Of a stretch of 64,000 nt of DNA, positions 43,703 to 51,221 are shown one piece after another. The notes below the pieces were generated by a model that was not told the origin of the DNA, made no database searches, and worked only from the letters and a program-made list of their open reading frames with translations. This DNA is from SHZI01 sp040080965 (lineage in GTDB: Bacteria; Pseudomonadota; Gammaproteobacteria; Steroidobacterales; GCA-2729495): NCBI GenBank assembly GCA_040080965.1, contig JBEBHH010000011.1, forward strand, positions 1 through 64,000, read 5' to 3'. The stretch's first letter is position 1. Every line of letters begins with the position of its first letter. A program made the translations under genes and the position numbers.

Positions 43703-44767
43703 ATGGCCACGGGCGACAGGCTGGTGACGACAGGCTCCCTGGGGGACGACGAGCTCGACCGCTCGATCCGTCCGCAGCGCCTGGCGGACTACGTAGGCCA
43801 GCCGGTCGTGAAGCGCCAGATGCACGTCTTCATCACCGCAGCCCGGCAGCGGGGCGAGGCGCTCGACCACACGCTCATCTTCGGCCCGCCGGGCCTGGGC
43901 AAGACCACCCTGGCCGGCATCCTGGCCAATGAACTGGGCGTCAACCTGCGGCACACGTCCGGCCCCGTGCTGGAACGTCCCGGCGACCTGGCCGCCATGC
44001 TCACCAGCCTCGAGCCCCGGGACGTCCTGTTCGTCGACGAGATCCACCGGCTGAGCCCGGTGGTGGAGGAGGTCCTGTACCCGGCCATGGAGGACTTCCA
44101 GCTCGACATCGTGATTGGCGAGGGCCCTGCCGCCCGCTCGATCAAGCTCGACCTGCCGCCGTTCACGCTGGTCGGGGCCACGACCCGCGCCGGACTGCTC
44201 ACATCCCCGCTGCGGGACCGGTTCGGCATCGTCCAGCGCCTGGAATTCTACGGGCGGGAGGAACTGCACGAGATCCTCCTGCGCTCGTCCCGCATCCTTG
44301 GCGTACCCCTCGACGACGACGGCGCCTGGCAGCTGGCCGACCGGTCGCGGGGCACGCCGCGCATCGCCAACCGACTGCTCCGCCGAGTTCGGGATTTCGC
44401 CCAGGTGGAGGGGAACGGGCTGATCGACGGGGCCACGGCACGCTCCGCCATGGACCTGCTCGACGTGGACCCGAACGGCTTCGACCTGATGGACCGCCGC
44501 CTGCTCATGCTGATCATCGAGCGCTTCGACGGCGGTCCCGTCGGGGTCGAATCCCTGGCGGCGGCACTGGGCGAGGAGCGGGGCACCATCGAGGATGTCC
44601 TGGAGCCCTTCCTGATCCAGCAGGGCTTCATGAGCCGGACGGCGCGGGGCCGGGTGGCCACGCGGCGCGCCTACCAGCATTTTGGCCTCCAGCCGCCTCG
44701 CGGCCTGGCGGATTCCGGTGGCCCGCCCGACGCCGGGCGCGGCCTGTTTGATTCCGAGGAACCCTGA
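43703..44767 (+). CDS. ruvB: RuvB, AAA+ branch-migration motor
   Basis: The protein has 354 aa. It has LDRSIRPQRLADYVGQ, Walker A GPPGLGKT, Walker B LFVDEIHRLSPVVEEVLYPA, the sensor GATTRAGLLTSPLRDRFG and the winged-helix DNA-binding end with GFMSRTARGRVATRRAYQHF. It drives branch migration with RuvA. The stop is 2 nt before tolQ, so ruvCAB and tol-pal are directly joined; the ybgC gene usual before tolQ is missing. Confidence 0.98.
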   Translation: MATGDRLVTTGSLGDDELDRSIRPQRLADYVGQPVVKRQMHVFITAARQRGEALDHTLIFGPPGLGKTTLAGILANELGVNLRHTSGPVLERPGDLAAMLTSLEPRDVLFVDEIHRLSPVVEEVLYPAMEDFQLDIVIGEGPAARSIKLDLPPFTLVGATTRAGLLTSPLRDRFGIVQRLEFYGREELHEILLRSSRILGVPLDDDGAWQLADRSRGTPRIANRLLRRVRDFAQVEGNGLIDGATARSAMDLLDVDPNGFDLMDRRLLMLIIERFDGGPVGVESLAAALGEERGTIEDVLEPFLIQQGFMSRTARGRVATRRAYQHFGLQPPRGLADSGGPPDAGRGLFDSEEP

Positions 44768-44769
44768 CG

Positions 44770-45510
44770 ATGCCCGCCAACACGTCGATCGTAGACCTGA
44801 TCCTGTCGGCCAGCCTGGTGGTCCAGCTGGTGATGCTCCTGCTGCTGGCCGCGTCCGTGACGTCCTGGGCGATCATCGTGCGCAAGCGGCGCGTGCTGCG
44901 CCAGGCCGTGTCGGGCTCCGACGCCTTCGAGAGCAGCTTCTGGTCGGGCGGCGACCTGACCGCGATCTACCGCGACCTCACGCGCGCCGGCGAGCCGCCT
45001 TCTGACATGGCCGGGCTGTTCGAAGCGGGCTTCCGGGAATTCCGCCGCCTGTCCGAGCAGGCCGCCATGCCGCCCGACCAGGTCCTGGAGGGTGTGCGGC
45101 GCGCCATGCACGTGGCCCAGATGCGGGAGATGGACCGTCTCGAGGAAAGCCTCTCCACGCTGGCGACGATCGGGTCCACCAGCCCTTACGTCGGCCTCTT
45201 CGGCACCGTCTGGGGCATCATGAATTCCTTCCGCGGCCTGGGTAACGTGCAGTCCGCGACGCTGGCCGCCGTGGCGCCGGGCATTGCGGAGGCCCTGGTG
45301 GCGACCGCCATCGGCCTGTTTGCGGCAATCCCTGCCGTGATTGCCTACAACCGCTACGCCGACAAGGTGAGCCGTCTCGAGGTGCGCTACGACAGCTTCA
45401 TCGAGGAGTTCTTCAGCGTCCTCCAGCGGCACGCGCATTCACGGGCCATTCCCCAGCCCCAGACGCCAGCCCACGTGCAGGGGCACCAGCCCGCGCCGGG
45501 CGCCCGGTAA
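44770..45510 (+). CDS. tolQ: TolQ, inner-membrane motor subunit of Tol-Pal
   Basis: The protein has 246 aa with three membrane helices: near residues 10-33 (LVVQLVMLLLLAASVTSWAI), and two in the C-terminal half around TSPYVGLFGTVWGIMNSF and IAEALVATAIGLFAAIPAVI. These match the ExbB/MotA/TolQ family. With TolR it uses the proton gradient to energise TolA during outer-membrane invagination. It starts 2 nt after ruvB and is followed 5 nt later by tolR. Confidence 0.96.
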   Translation: MPANTSIVDLILSASLVVQLVMLLLLAASVTSWAIIVRKRRVLRQAVSGSDAFESSFWSGGDLTAIYRDLTRAGEPPSDMAGLFEAGFREFRRLSEQAAMPPDQVLEGVRRAMHVAQMREMDRLEESLSTLATIGSTSPYVGLFGTVWGIMNSFRGLGNVQSATLAAVAPGIAEALVATAIGLFAAIPAVIAYNRYADKVSRLEVRYDSFIEEFFSVLQRHAHSRAIPQPQTPAHVQGHQPAPGAR

Positions 45511-45515
45511 GCCCC

Positions 45516-45956
45516 ATGCGCAAGACCCGCAAGCGACGGCTGATGGGCGAGATCAACGTCGTGCCCTACATCGACGTGATGCTGGTGCTGCTCGTGATTT
45601 TCATGGTGACGGCGCCGCTGCTGACCCAGGGCATCGACGTCCAGTTGCCCCAGGCGGCGTCGGATCCGATCGTGACCCCGCAGAACCAGCCGCCCCTGGT
45701 GCTGTCCATAGACGCAGAGGGGGACCTGTACCTGAACGTGGGCGACGACGAGGACGCTCCGGTTGCGGAGGAACGGGTGGTGGAGCTGGCGTCTGCGGTA
45801 CTGCGCCGCAATCCCCAGACACCCGTCCTCGTCAATGCGGATCAGCGGGTGCCTTACGGTTCCGTGGTCCGGGCGATGGTCCTGCTGCAGCAGGCGGGTG
45901 CCGCCAGTGTCGGCTTCCTGACGGAGGCGCCGGCGGCTCCCCGACGACGCAGCTGA
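45516..45956 (+). CDS. tolR: TolR, inner-membrane proton-channel partner of TolQ
   Basis: The protein has 146 aa with one N-terminal membrane helix (EINVVPYIDVMLVLLVIFMV) that carries the critical Asp in the membrane, and a periplasmic ExbD/TolR domain. The periplasmic part ends with VRAMVLLQQAGAASVGFLTE. It forms the ion path with TolQ. It sits between tolQ and tolA, with an 83-nt gap before tolA. Confidence 0.96.
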   Translation: MRKTRKRRLMGEINVVPYIDVMLVLLVIFMVTAPLLTQGIDVQLPQAASDPIVTPQNQPPLVLSIDAEGDLYLNVGDDEDAPVAEERVVELASAVLRRNPQTPVLVNADQRVPYGSVVRAMVLLQQAGAASVGFLTEAPAAPRRRS

Positions 45957-46039
45957 CGACTGAGCTCCAGCGAACCTGCATTGGCAGAACGGTCAAGGAT
46001 GACTGCAGTGGACAGACCAGCCGTTAACGGGACGCCCAC

Positions 46040-46927
46040 GTGGCCGCCGTCGCCCTGAACGCCCGGGGTGGGGCGAGCGGCGACCGGGCCCTCTGGTGGT
46101 CCGTGGCGGGCCATGTCCTGCTGCTGATCCTGGTGCTGATCGGCGGCTTCTCGCTGCCCCACACCCCGCCCCGGACCCAGCTGGCCATCAAGGCCACGGT
46201 CGTCGAGTCCCCGACCAATCGCCGGGCCCGCACGACACCGGCCCCGGCGCCCAAGCTGGAGGCAGCGCCGGAACCGACGCCCGTACCCAAACCAGAGCGC
46301 AAGCCAGAGCCCAAGCCAGAGCCCAAGCCAGAGCCGAAGGTCGAAAAGGCACCGCCGCCCAGGGTGGAGCCTAAACCCGACCCCGCCATTGCCCAGCGCA
46401 AGGCGGAGCAGCTGAAGATGGAGCGGGAGAAGGCCGCTGATGCCGCGAGGCTCGAGAAGGCTGAAAAGGCCGCGGAGAAGCAGCGCCAGGAGAAGACAGC
46501 TGCTGACCGCGCTAAGGCCGAGGCTGAAAAGCAGAAAGCGGCGCAGGACAAGGCGGCAGCGGACCGGCAGCAGGCGGCGAAAGTGGCTGCAGCCCGGGAA
46601 CTGGATCGGCAACTTGAGGAAGAGGGGCGGTTGTTGGAGGCGGCGGACTCGGGGGCGTTGGCCGACTATCAGGCCCTGATCACTCAGAAGGTGGCCCGGA
46701 ACTGGAATCGACCACCCGGCGCGACCGCCGGTCTGGAGTGCGTCCTGAGCGTGACGCAGATACCGGGGGGAGAGGTGGTGGCTGTCAGCACGGAGCGCTG
46801 CAATGCAGATGCCGCGGTACGCCGCTCGATCGAGGCTGCCGTCCTGAAGTCTTCACCCTTGCCGCTGCCGGACGACCCGGCGCTTTTCGACCGCAACTTG
46901 CGCTTTACCTTCAAACCGGAACAATAG
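46040..46927 (+). CDS. tolA: TolA, Tol-Pal energy-transducing protein
   Basis: The protein has 295 aa from a GTG at 46040 (E. coli TolA 421 aa). One membrane helix (LWWSVAGHVLLLILVLIGGF, about 18-37) is followed by a Pro/Lys/Glu-rich stretch with a 12-bp repeat, a long helix rich in Ala, Lys, Glu and Gln (about 115-200), and a C-terminal domain with ALITQKVARNWNRPPGATA and VLSVTQIPGGEVV that binds Pal and TolB. It spans the periplasm and links TolQR to Pal. The helical middle is short for the family. Confidence 0.92.
   Translation: MAAVALNARGGASGDRALWWSVAGHVLLLILVLIGGFSLPHTPPRTQLAIKATVVESPTNRRARTTPAPAPKLEAAPEPTPVPKPERKPEPKPEPKPEPKVEKAPPPRVEPKPDPAIAQRKAEQLKMEREKAADAARLEKAEKAAEKQRQEKTAADRAKAEAEKQKAAQDKAAADRQQAAKVAAARELDRQLEEEGRLLEAADSGALADYQALITQKVARNWNRPPGATAGLECVLSVTQIPGGEVVAVSTERCNADAAVRRSIEAAVLKSSPLPLPDDPALFDRNLRFTFKPEQ
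46289..46336 (+). repeat. Four-copy 12-bp tandem repeat in tolA
   Basis: Units of the type AAGCCAGAGCCC start at 46289, 46301, 46313 and 46325, the first and last with one or two changes. They encode the KPEP/KPER repeats of the extended Pro-rich TolA linker. Copy number may vary among strains by slippage. Confidence 0.9.
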
Positions 46928-46969
46928 CGGCCGCCCCGCGGAGCGCGGGAGCCAGGGAAAAATCCGACC

Positions 46970-48304
46970 ATGCGCCACTTCTCGATGCTGATGCCCAACC
47001 TGCTGGCCGCGCTGCTGGTGCTGGCTGCCCCGAGTCCGGCCCGGGCGGAACTGCAGATCGAGATCACGCAGGGCGTCGACACGGCGCTGCCGATTGCGGT
47101 GGTGCCCTTTGGCTGGCAGGGCACCGGCGCCGCGCCACCCCTCGACGCCGCCGCCATTGTCGCGGCCGACCTGGCCCGGTCCGGACGCTTCGCGCCGCTG
47201 GACCGGAAGGACATGCTGCAGAAGCCCACGACGGGCGCCGAGGTGAAATTCGACGACTGGCGCCGGCAGGGCAGCGAGTTCCTCGTCATCGGCCGGGTCC
47301 TGCAGCCGGGCCCCGACCAGTACGATATCCAGTTCCAGGTCTTCGACGTGCTCCGCGGCGAGCAGTTGCTGGGCTACCGGCAGCCAGCCACCGCGGCGGA
47401 CTTTCGCCGCAGCTCCCACCGGGTGGCGGACCTGATCTACGAAAAGCTGACCGGGGTGCGGGGCGTGTTCTCGACCCGCATCGCCTATGTCACGGTGGCG
47501 CGCGCGCCAGGCCAGGCCCAGGGCAAGATCAAGAGCAGCTACCGCCTCGTCATCGCTGATGCCGACGGGGAGAACCCCCGGGTCATGGTCGAGTCGCCGG
47601 AACCCATCATGTCGCCCGCCTGGTCCCCCGACGGCCGGAAGCTCGCCTACGTGTCCTTCGAGGCGCGCCGCTCGGAAATCTACGTGCAGGACCTGCGGAC
47701 CGGGACCCGCAAGCGGGTCTCGGCACGTCCCGGCGTCAATGGAGCGCCAGCCTGGTCGCCTGACGGCCAGAAACTTGCCGTGTCGCTGTCCCGGCAGGAT
47801 GGCAATCTCGACATCTACACCCTCGACATCAACACCCAGGTTCTCACCCGGTTAACCAGTGGTTCAGCCATCGACACGGAACCTGCATGGTCGCTGGACG
47901 GCGGGCAGATCTACTACACATCCGATGCCACCGGCGGACCACAGGTGTACCGGGTAGGCGCTGCGGGCGGCGGCGCACAGCGGGTGACTTTCGAAGGGTC
48001 CTACAACGCCCGGCCGCGTGTGGCGCCCGACGGGAAGCAGCTTGCCGTAGTGCATAACGATCGCGGCAACTATAGAATTGCAGTCGTCGATCTGGCGCGG
48101 TCCACCACCCAGGTGCTGTCGGATGGGCGGCTCGATGAATCGCCGAGCTTTGCTCCCAATGGTGAAATGCTGATCTACGCGACCCGCGAGGGCACGCGGG
48201 GGGTGCTGGCCACGGTCAGTGCCAACGGCCGGATCAAGCAGCGCATTTCCGCCCTGGAGGGCGACGTGCGCGAGCCCGCCTGGTCGCCCTTTCCGGCTAA
48301 TTAG
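46970..48304 (+). CDS. tolB: TolB, periplasmic beta-propeller of Tol-Pal
   Basis: The protein has 444 aa with a signal peptide (NLLAALLVLAAPSPARAEL). An N-terminal alpha/beta domain (about 30-165) is followed by a six-bladed propeller with repeats such as PAWSPDGRKLAYVSFE and PAWSPDGQKLAVSLSRQDGN. It binds Pal and is released by TolA. It sits between tolA (42 nt before) and pal (46 nt after). Confidence 0.97.
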   Translation: MRHFSMLMPNLLAALLVLAAPSPARAELQIEITQGVDTALPIAVVPFGWQGTGAAPPLDAAAIVAADLARSGRFAPLDRKDMLQKPTTGAEVKFDDWRRQGSEFLVIGRVLQPGPDQYDIQFQVFDVLRGEQLLGYRQPATAADFRRSSHRVADLIYEKLTGVRGVFSTRIAYVTVARAPGQAQGKIKSSYRLVIADADGENPRVMVESPEPIMSPAWSPDGRKLAYVSFEARRSEIYVQDLRTGTRKRVSARPGVNGAPAWSPDGQKLAVSLSRQDGNLDIYTLDINTQVLTRLTSGSAIDTEPAWSLDGGQIYYTSDATGGPQVYRVGAAGGGAQRVTFEGSYNARPRVAPDGKQLAVVHNDRGNYRIAVVDLARSTTQVLSDGRLDESPSFAPNGEMLIYATREGTRGVLATVSANGRIKQRISALEGDVREPAWSPFPAN

Positions 48305-48350
48305 GCCGGCCAATTGATGGTGTTTGGTTTAAGACAGGTTTCAGGAGTTG

Positions 48351-48908
48351 ATGCGAATGAAGAATCTCAAGACGCTTGCTGCAGTGCTGGTTGTCACCCT
48401 CGTGACGGCGTGCGCCGGACCCTCCAAGTCCACGGTCGACGAAGGCGCTGCTGGCGCTAATGGCGCTGGCCAGGGCGGTGCCGCGTCATCGGGCGTGGCC
48501 GATGGCGGCATGGGTCAGGGCGGGGCGATGGGCGGCGATGCGGCCGGTGGCGCGCTCGGCGGGCCCGGGGCCTCCCAGGAGAACCGCATCATCTACTTCG
48601 AGTTCGATCGCTTCGACATCAAGCCGGAGTACAACACCATCCTCCAGGCCCACGCGAAGTACCTGTCCGCCAATCCCTCCGCCCGGGTGCGCCTCGAAGG
48701 CCACGCGGACGAGCGGGGCAGCCGCGAGTACAACATCGGCCTTGGCGAGAAGCGCGGCCAGTCGGTGCGCAACGTGCTGCTGCTCCAGGGCGCGGTTTCG
48801 GACCAGATCGCCACGGTGAGCTTCGGTGAGGAACGGCCGGCGGTCATTGGCAGCGATGACGAGGCCTGGTCCCTGAACCGCCGCGTCGAGATCGTCTACG
48901 GGCAGTAA
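48351..48908 (+). CDS. pal: Pal, peptidoglycan-associated lipoprotein
   Basis: The protein has 185 aa. The ATG at 48351 follows CAGGAG; a later ATG (48357) also fits. The lipobox LVTAC gives a lipidated Cys near residue 21. A Gly/Ala-rich linker of about 50 residues (GAAGANGAGQGGAASSGVAD) is much longer than in E. coli Pal. The OmpA-like domain has RVRLEGHADERGSREYNIGL, with the Asp and Arg that bind diaminopimelate. It anchors the outer membrane to peptidoglycan with TolB. Confidence 0.97.
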   Translation: MRMKNLKTLAAVLVVTLVTACAGPSKSTVDEGAAGANGAGQGGAASSGVADGGMGQGGAMGGDAAGGALGGPGASQENRIIYFEFDRFDIKPEYNTILQAHAKYLSANPSARVRLEGHADERGSREYNIGLGEKRGQSVRNVLLLQGAVSDQIATVSFGEERPAVIGSDDEAWSLNRRVEIVYGQ

Positions 48909-48911
48909 GCC

Positions 48912-49709
48912 ATGAGCCCGGTCCTCCATCCCCTGCGCGCTAGCGGGTTCCTGCCGCTCCTGCTCCTGTCCGGGTGCGCCCTGATGGTGCCGCCGGAGCA
49001 GGATCCCCTCTACATCAAGCAGACGGAACTGGACTCCCGGGTGGCCCGGGTCGAGCGCGTCATCGACAGCGAAGGCCTGGTGAACCTCCTCAAGCAGATC
49101 GAGCAGCTGCAGAAGGACAACCAGGCGCTGCGCGAGCAGGCGGACCAGCTGCAGTTCAAGCTGGACCAGGCCGGGACCGCCCAGAAGCAGCAATACCTGG
49201 ACGTGGACCAGCGACTGCAGAACCTGGAAAAGTCGCTGGGTGCACGGCAGGCCGCAACCACGGATGCGCGCAGCGTCCTCGACGGCGGTGAGCTGCGTCC
49301 GGGGCAGTTGCCGGTGCCGGGTGGCACCGACCGGGCCAACTACCAGGCGGCCTTCGAGCTGCTGAAGCAGGGGCGCTACAAGGAAGCGAGCGCCGCGCTG
49401 ACCCAGTTCATGATCGCCTTCCCGGACAGCTCGCTGTCGGACAATGCCCAGTACTGGCTGGCCGAGACCCATTACGTTAGCCAGAGCTACGACAAGGCGC
49501 TGCCGGCCTTCACGATCGTCGTCGACAAGTACCCCAAGTCGCGCAAGATTCCCGATGCCCTGCTCAAGATCGGGTACTGCAACTACGAACTGAAGCGCTT
49601 CGACGCCGCCCGCAAGTCCCTGCAGTCGGTCGTGGCGAACTACCCGGAAACCACTGCGGCGCGCCTCGCCGGCCAGCGGCTCGAGCGGATGACCAGCGAA
49701 GGCCTCTAG
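48912..49709 (+). CDS. cpoB: CpoB/YbgF, Tol-Pal-associated TPR protein
   Basis: The protein has 265 aa starting 3 nt after pal. A signal or lipobox-like SGCALMVPP follows the N-terminal hydrophobic run. A coiled-coil (about 45-100, LLKQIEQLQKDNQALREQAD) is followed by TPR repeats (about 140-260, FELLKQGRYKEASAALTQFM, ALPAFTIVVDKYPKSRKIPD). CpoB coordinates PBP1B and the Tol machine during constriction. A candidate lipobox LSGC is present, though E. coli CpoB is a soluble periplasmic protein. Confidence 0.95.
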   Translation: MSPVLHPLRASGFLPLLLLSGCALMVPPEQDPLYIKQTELDSRVARVERVIDSEGLVNLLKQIEQLQKDNQALREQADQLQFKLDQAGTAQKQQYLDVDQRLQNLEKSLGARQAATTDARSVLDGGELRPGQLPVPGGTDRANYQAAFELLKQGRYKEASAALTQFMIAFPDSSLSDNAQYWLAETHYVSQSYDKALPAFTIVVDKYPKSRKIPDALLKIGYCNYELKRFDAARKSLQSVVANYPETTAARLAGQRLERMTSEGL

Positions 49710-49720
49710 CGCGAGTCGCC

Positions 49721-50362
49721 GTGCCCGCACTCCGCATCACCGAGATCTTCCACTCGCTGCAGGGCGAATCCCGTCCGGTGGGCTGCCCCTCGGCTTTCGT
49801 TCGCCTCACGGGCTGCCCCTTGCGGTGCGTGTACTGCGACACTGCGTACGCCTTCCACGGTGGCCAGCGCATCACCATCGAGGAAATCCTGGAGCAGATC
49901 GCAGGATTCGAGGTCCGGCACGTCTGCGTGACGGGCGGCGAGCCCCTGGCCCAGCCTGCCTGCCACGACCTGCTGGCGGCCCTCTGTGACGCGGGCTACC
50001 AGGTCTCGCTGGAGACCAGCGGGGCCCTCGATATCGCGGCCGTGGACCGGCGCGTTGCCGTCGTCCTCGACCTGAAGACGCCCGCATCCGGCGAGATGGC
50101 CCGCAATCTCTGGTCCAACCTCGCTCACCTGAAGCGCGAGGACCAGCTCAAGTTCGTCATCTGCAACCGGGCCGACTACGAGTGGGCCTGCGACGCCCTG
50201 CGTGAGCATTCGCTGGCGGAGCGTTGCGAGGTCCTCTTTTCGCCAGCCTGGGAGCAGCAGCCCGCCCGCGAGCTGGCCGAGTGGATCCTGGCGGACCGGC
50301 TTCCCGTGCGCTTCCAGGTCCAGCTCCACAAATACCTGTGGGGCAATGCCGCCGGGCATTGA
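49721..50362 (+). CDS. queE: 7-carboxy-7-deazaguanine synthase
   Basis: The protein has 213 aa. The radical-SAM cluster motif is GCPLRCVYC (C-x3-C-x2-C), preceded by EIFHSLQGESRPVGCPSAFV, and VCVTGGEPLAQPAC supplies the SAM-binding GGE. It rearranges 6-carboxy-tetrahydropterin into CDG on the way to preQ0, a precursor of queuosine. It is 11 nt after cpoB and followed by queC, the next enzyme. Confidence 0.95.
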   Translation: MPALRITEIFHSLQGESRPVGCPSAFVRLTGCPLRCVYCDTAYAFHGGQRITIEEILEQIAGFEVRHVCVTGGEPLAQPACHDLLAALCDAGYQVSLETSGALDIAAVDRRVAVVLDLKTPASGEMARNLWSNLAHLKREDQLKFVICNRADYEWACDALREHSLAERCEVLFSPAWEQQPARELAEWILADRLPVRFQVQLHKYLWGNAAGH

Positions 50363-50376
50363 GACCGGGAACTGGT

Positions 50377-51069
50377 ATGGGTGACGCGACGATCCGTGCC
50401 GTGGTGCTGCTCTCGGGGGGCATGGACTCGGCGACCTGCCTGGCCATGGCCCGGCGGGACGGCTGCGAGTGCCACGCCCTGAGCTTCGATTACGGACAGC
50501 GACACCGGGCAGAACTTGCGGCGGCTGCCAGCCTGGCCCGGCAGCTCGGCGCCGTCTCGCACCGGACGCTGACGATCGGCCTCGGCGATTTCGGTGGGTC
50601 GGCGCTGACGGACGAGCGGCTGGCGGTGCCGACGCGCACGGGCGGCGCAGGTGAGCCCGGCATCCCGATCACCTACGTGCCGGCCCGCAATACCGTCTTT
50701 CTCGCCTTTGCCCTCGGCCTGGCCGAGGTGCTGGATGCGGATCGCATCTACGCGGGCATGAATGCCGTCGACTACTCCGGGTACCCGGACTGCCGGCCTG
50801 CCTACATCGAGGCGTTCCAGCAGCTCGCGAACCTGGCCACGAAGCGCGGCGTCGAGGGCCGGCCCATCGTGCTGCACGCGCCCCTGCTCCGGATGAGCAA
50901 GGCCGGTATCGTGCGCACGGGCCTCGAACTCGGCGTCGATTTCGCTGCCACCGTGTCCTGTTACCAGGCCACGGTGGCGGGGGAGGCGTGCGGAAACTGT
51001 GACGCCTGCCGCCTGCGGCAGTCGGGCTTCCTCTCCGCTGGCGTGGCGGATCCCACCCGCTACCGCTAA
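50377..51069 (+). CDS. queC: 7-cyano-7-deazaguanine synthase
   Basis: The protein has 230 aa from the ATG at 50377. The PP-loop is LLSGGMDSATCLA, YVPARNTVFLAFAL and GMNAVDYSGYPDCRPAYIEA are family motifs, and the zinc cluster is CGNCDACRLR with an earlier Cys in CYQATV. It converts CDG to preQ0 with ATP and ammonia. It lies 14 nt after queE; queD and queF are not in the window. Confidence 0.96.
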   Translation: MGDATIRAVVLLSGGMDSATCLAMARRDGCECHALSFDYGQRHRAELAAAASLARQLGAVSHRTLTIGLGDFGGSALTDERLAVPTRTGGAGEPGIPITYVPARNTVFLAFALGLAEVLDADRIYAGMNAVDYSGYPDCRPAYIEAFQQLANLATKRGVEGRPIVLHAPLLRMSKAGIVRTGLELGVDFAATVSCYQATVAGEACGNCDACRLRQSGFLSAGVADPTRYR

Positions 51070-51100
51070 AATGCCCCGCAGCCTCAATCGATCAACCAAG

Positions 51101-51139
51101 GAATCCCCATTCACTCTTTCACCAGTTCCATGGGGATTC
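51101..51139. repeat. Perfect 10-bp inverted repeat between queC and tRNA-Lys
   Basis: GAATCCCCAT (51101-51110) and ATGGGGATTC (51130-51139) flank a 19-nt loop, ending 5 nt before the mature tRNA-Lys. It has no T tract, so it does not look like an intrinsic terminator. It may fold in the pre-tRNA leader or be an old recombination site. Confidence 0.6.
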
Positions 51140-51144
51140 GTCCC

Positions 51145-51220
51145 GGGCCGTTAGCTCAGTTGGTAGAGCAGCGGACTTTTAATCCGTTGGTCGATGGTTC
51201 AAATCCATCACGGCCCACCA
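51145..51220 (+). tRNA. tRNA-Lys (anticodon UUU), CCA encoded
   Basis: The 76-nt gene has acceptor arms GGGCCGT/ACGGCCC, a D arm GCTC...GAGC, the anticodon loop CTTTTAA (anticodon TTT), the T arm with TTCAAAT and an encoded CCA. The queC-tRNA-Lys order is that of pseudomonads, where this gene is a known integration site for genomic islands. The next gene begins one base after it. Confidence 0.99.
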
Positions 51221-51221
51221 T

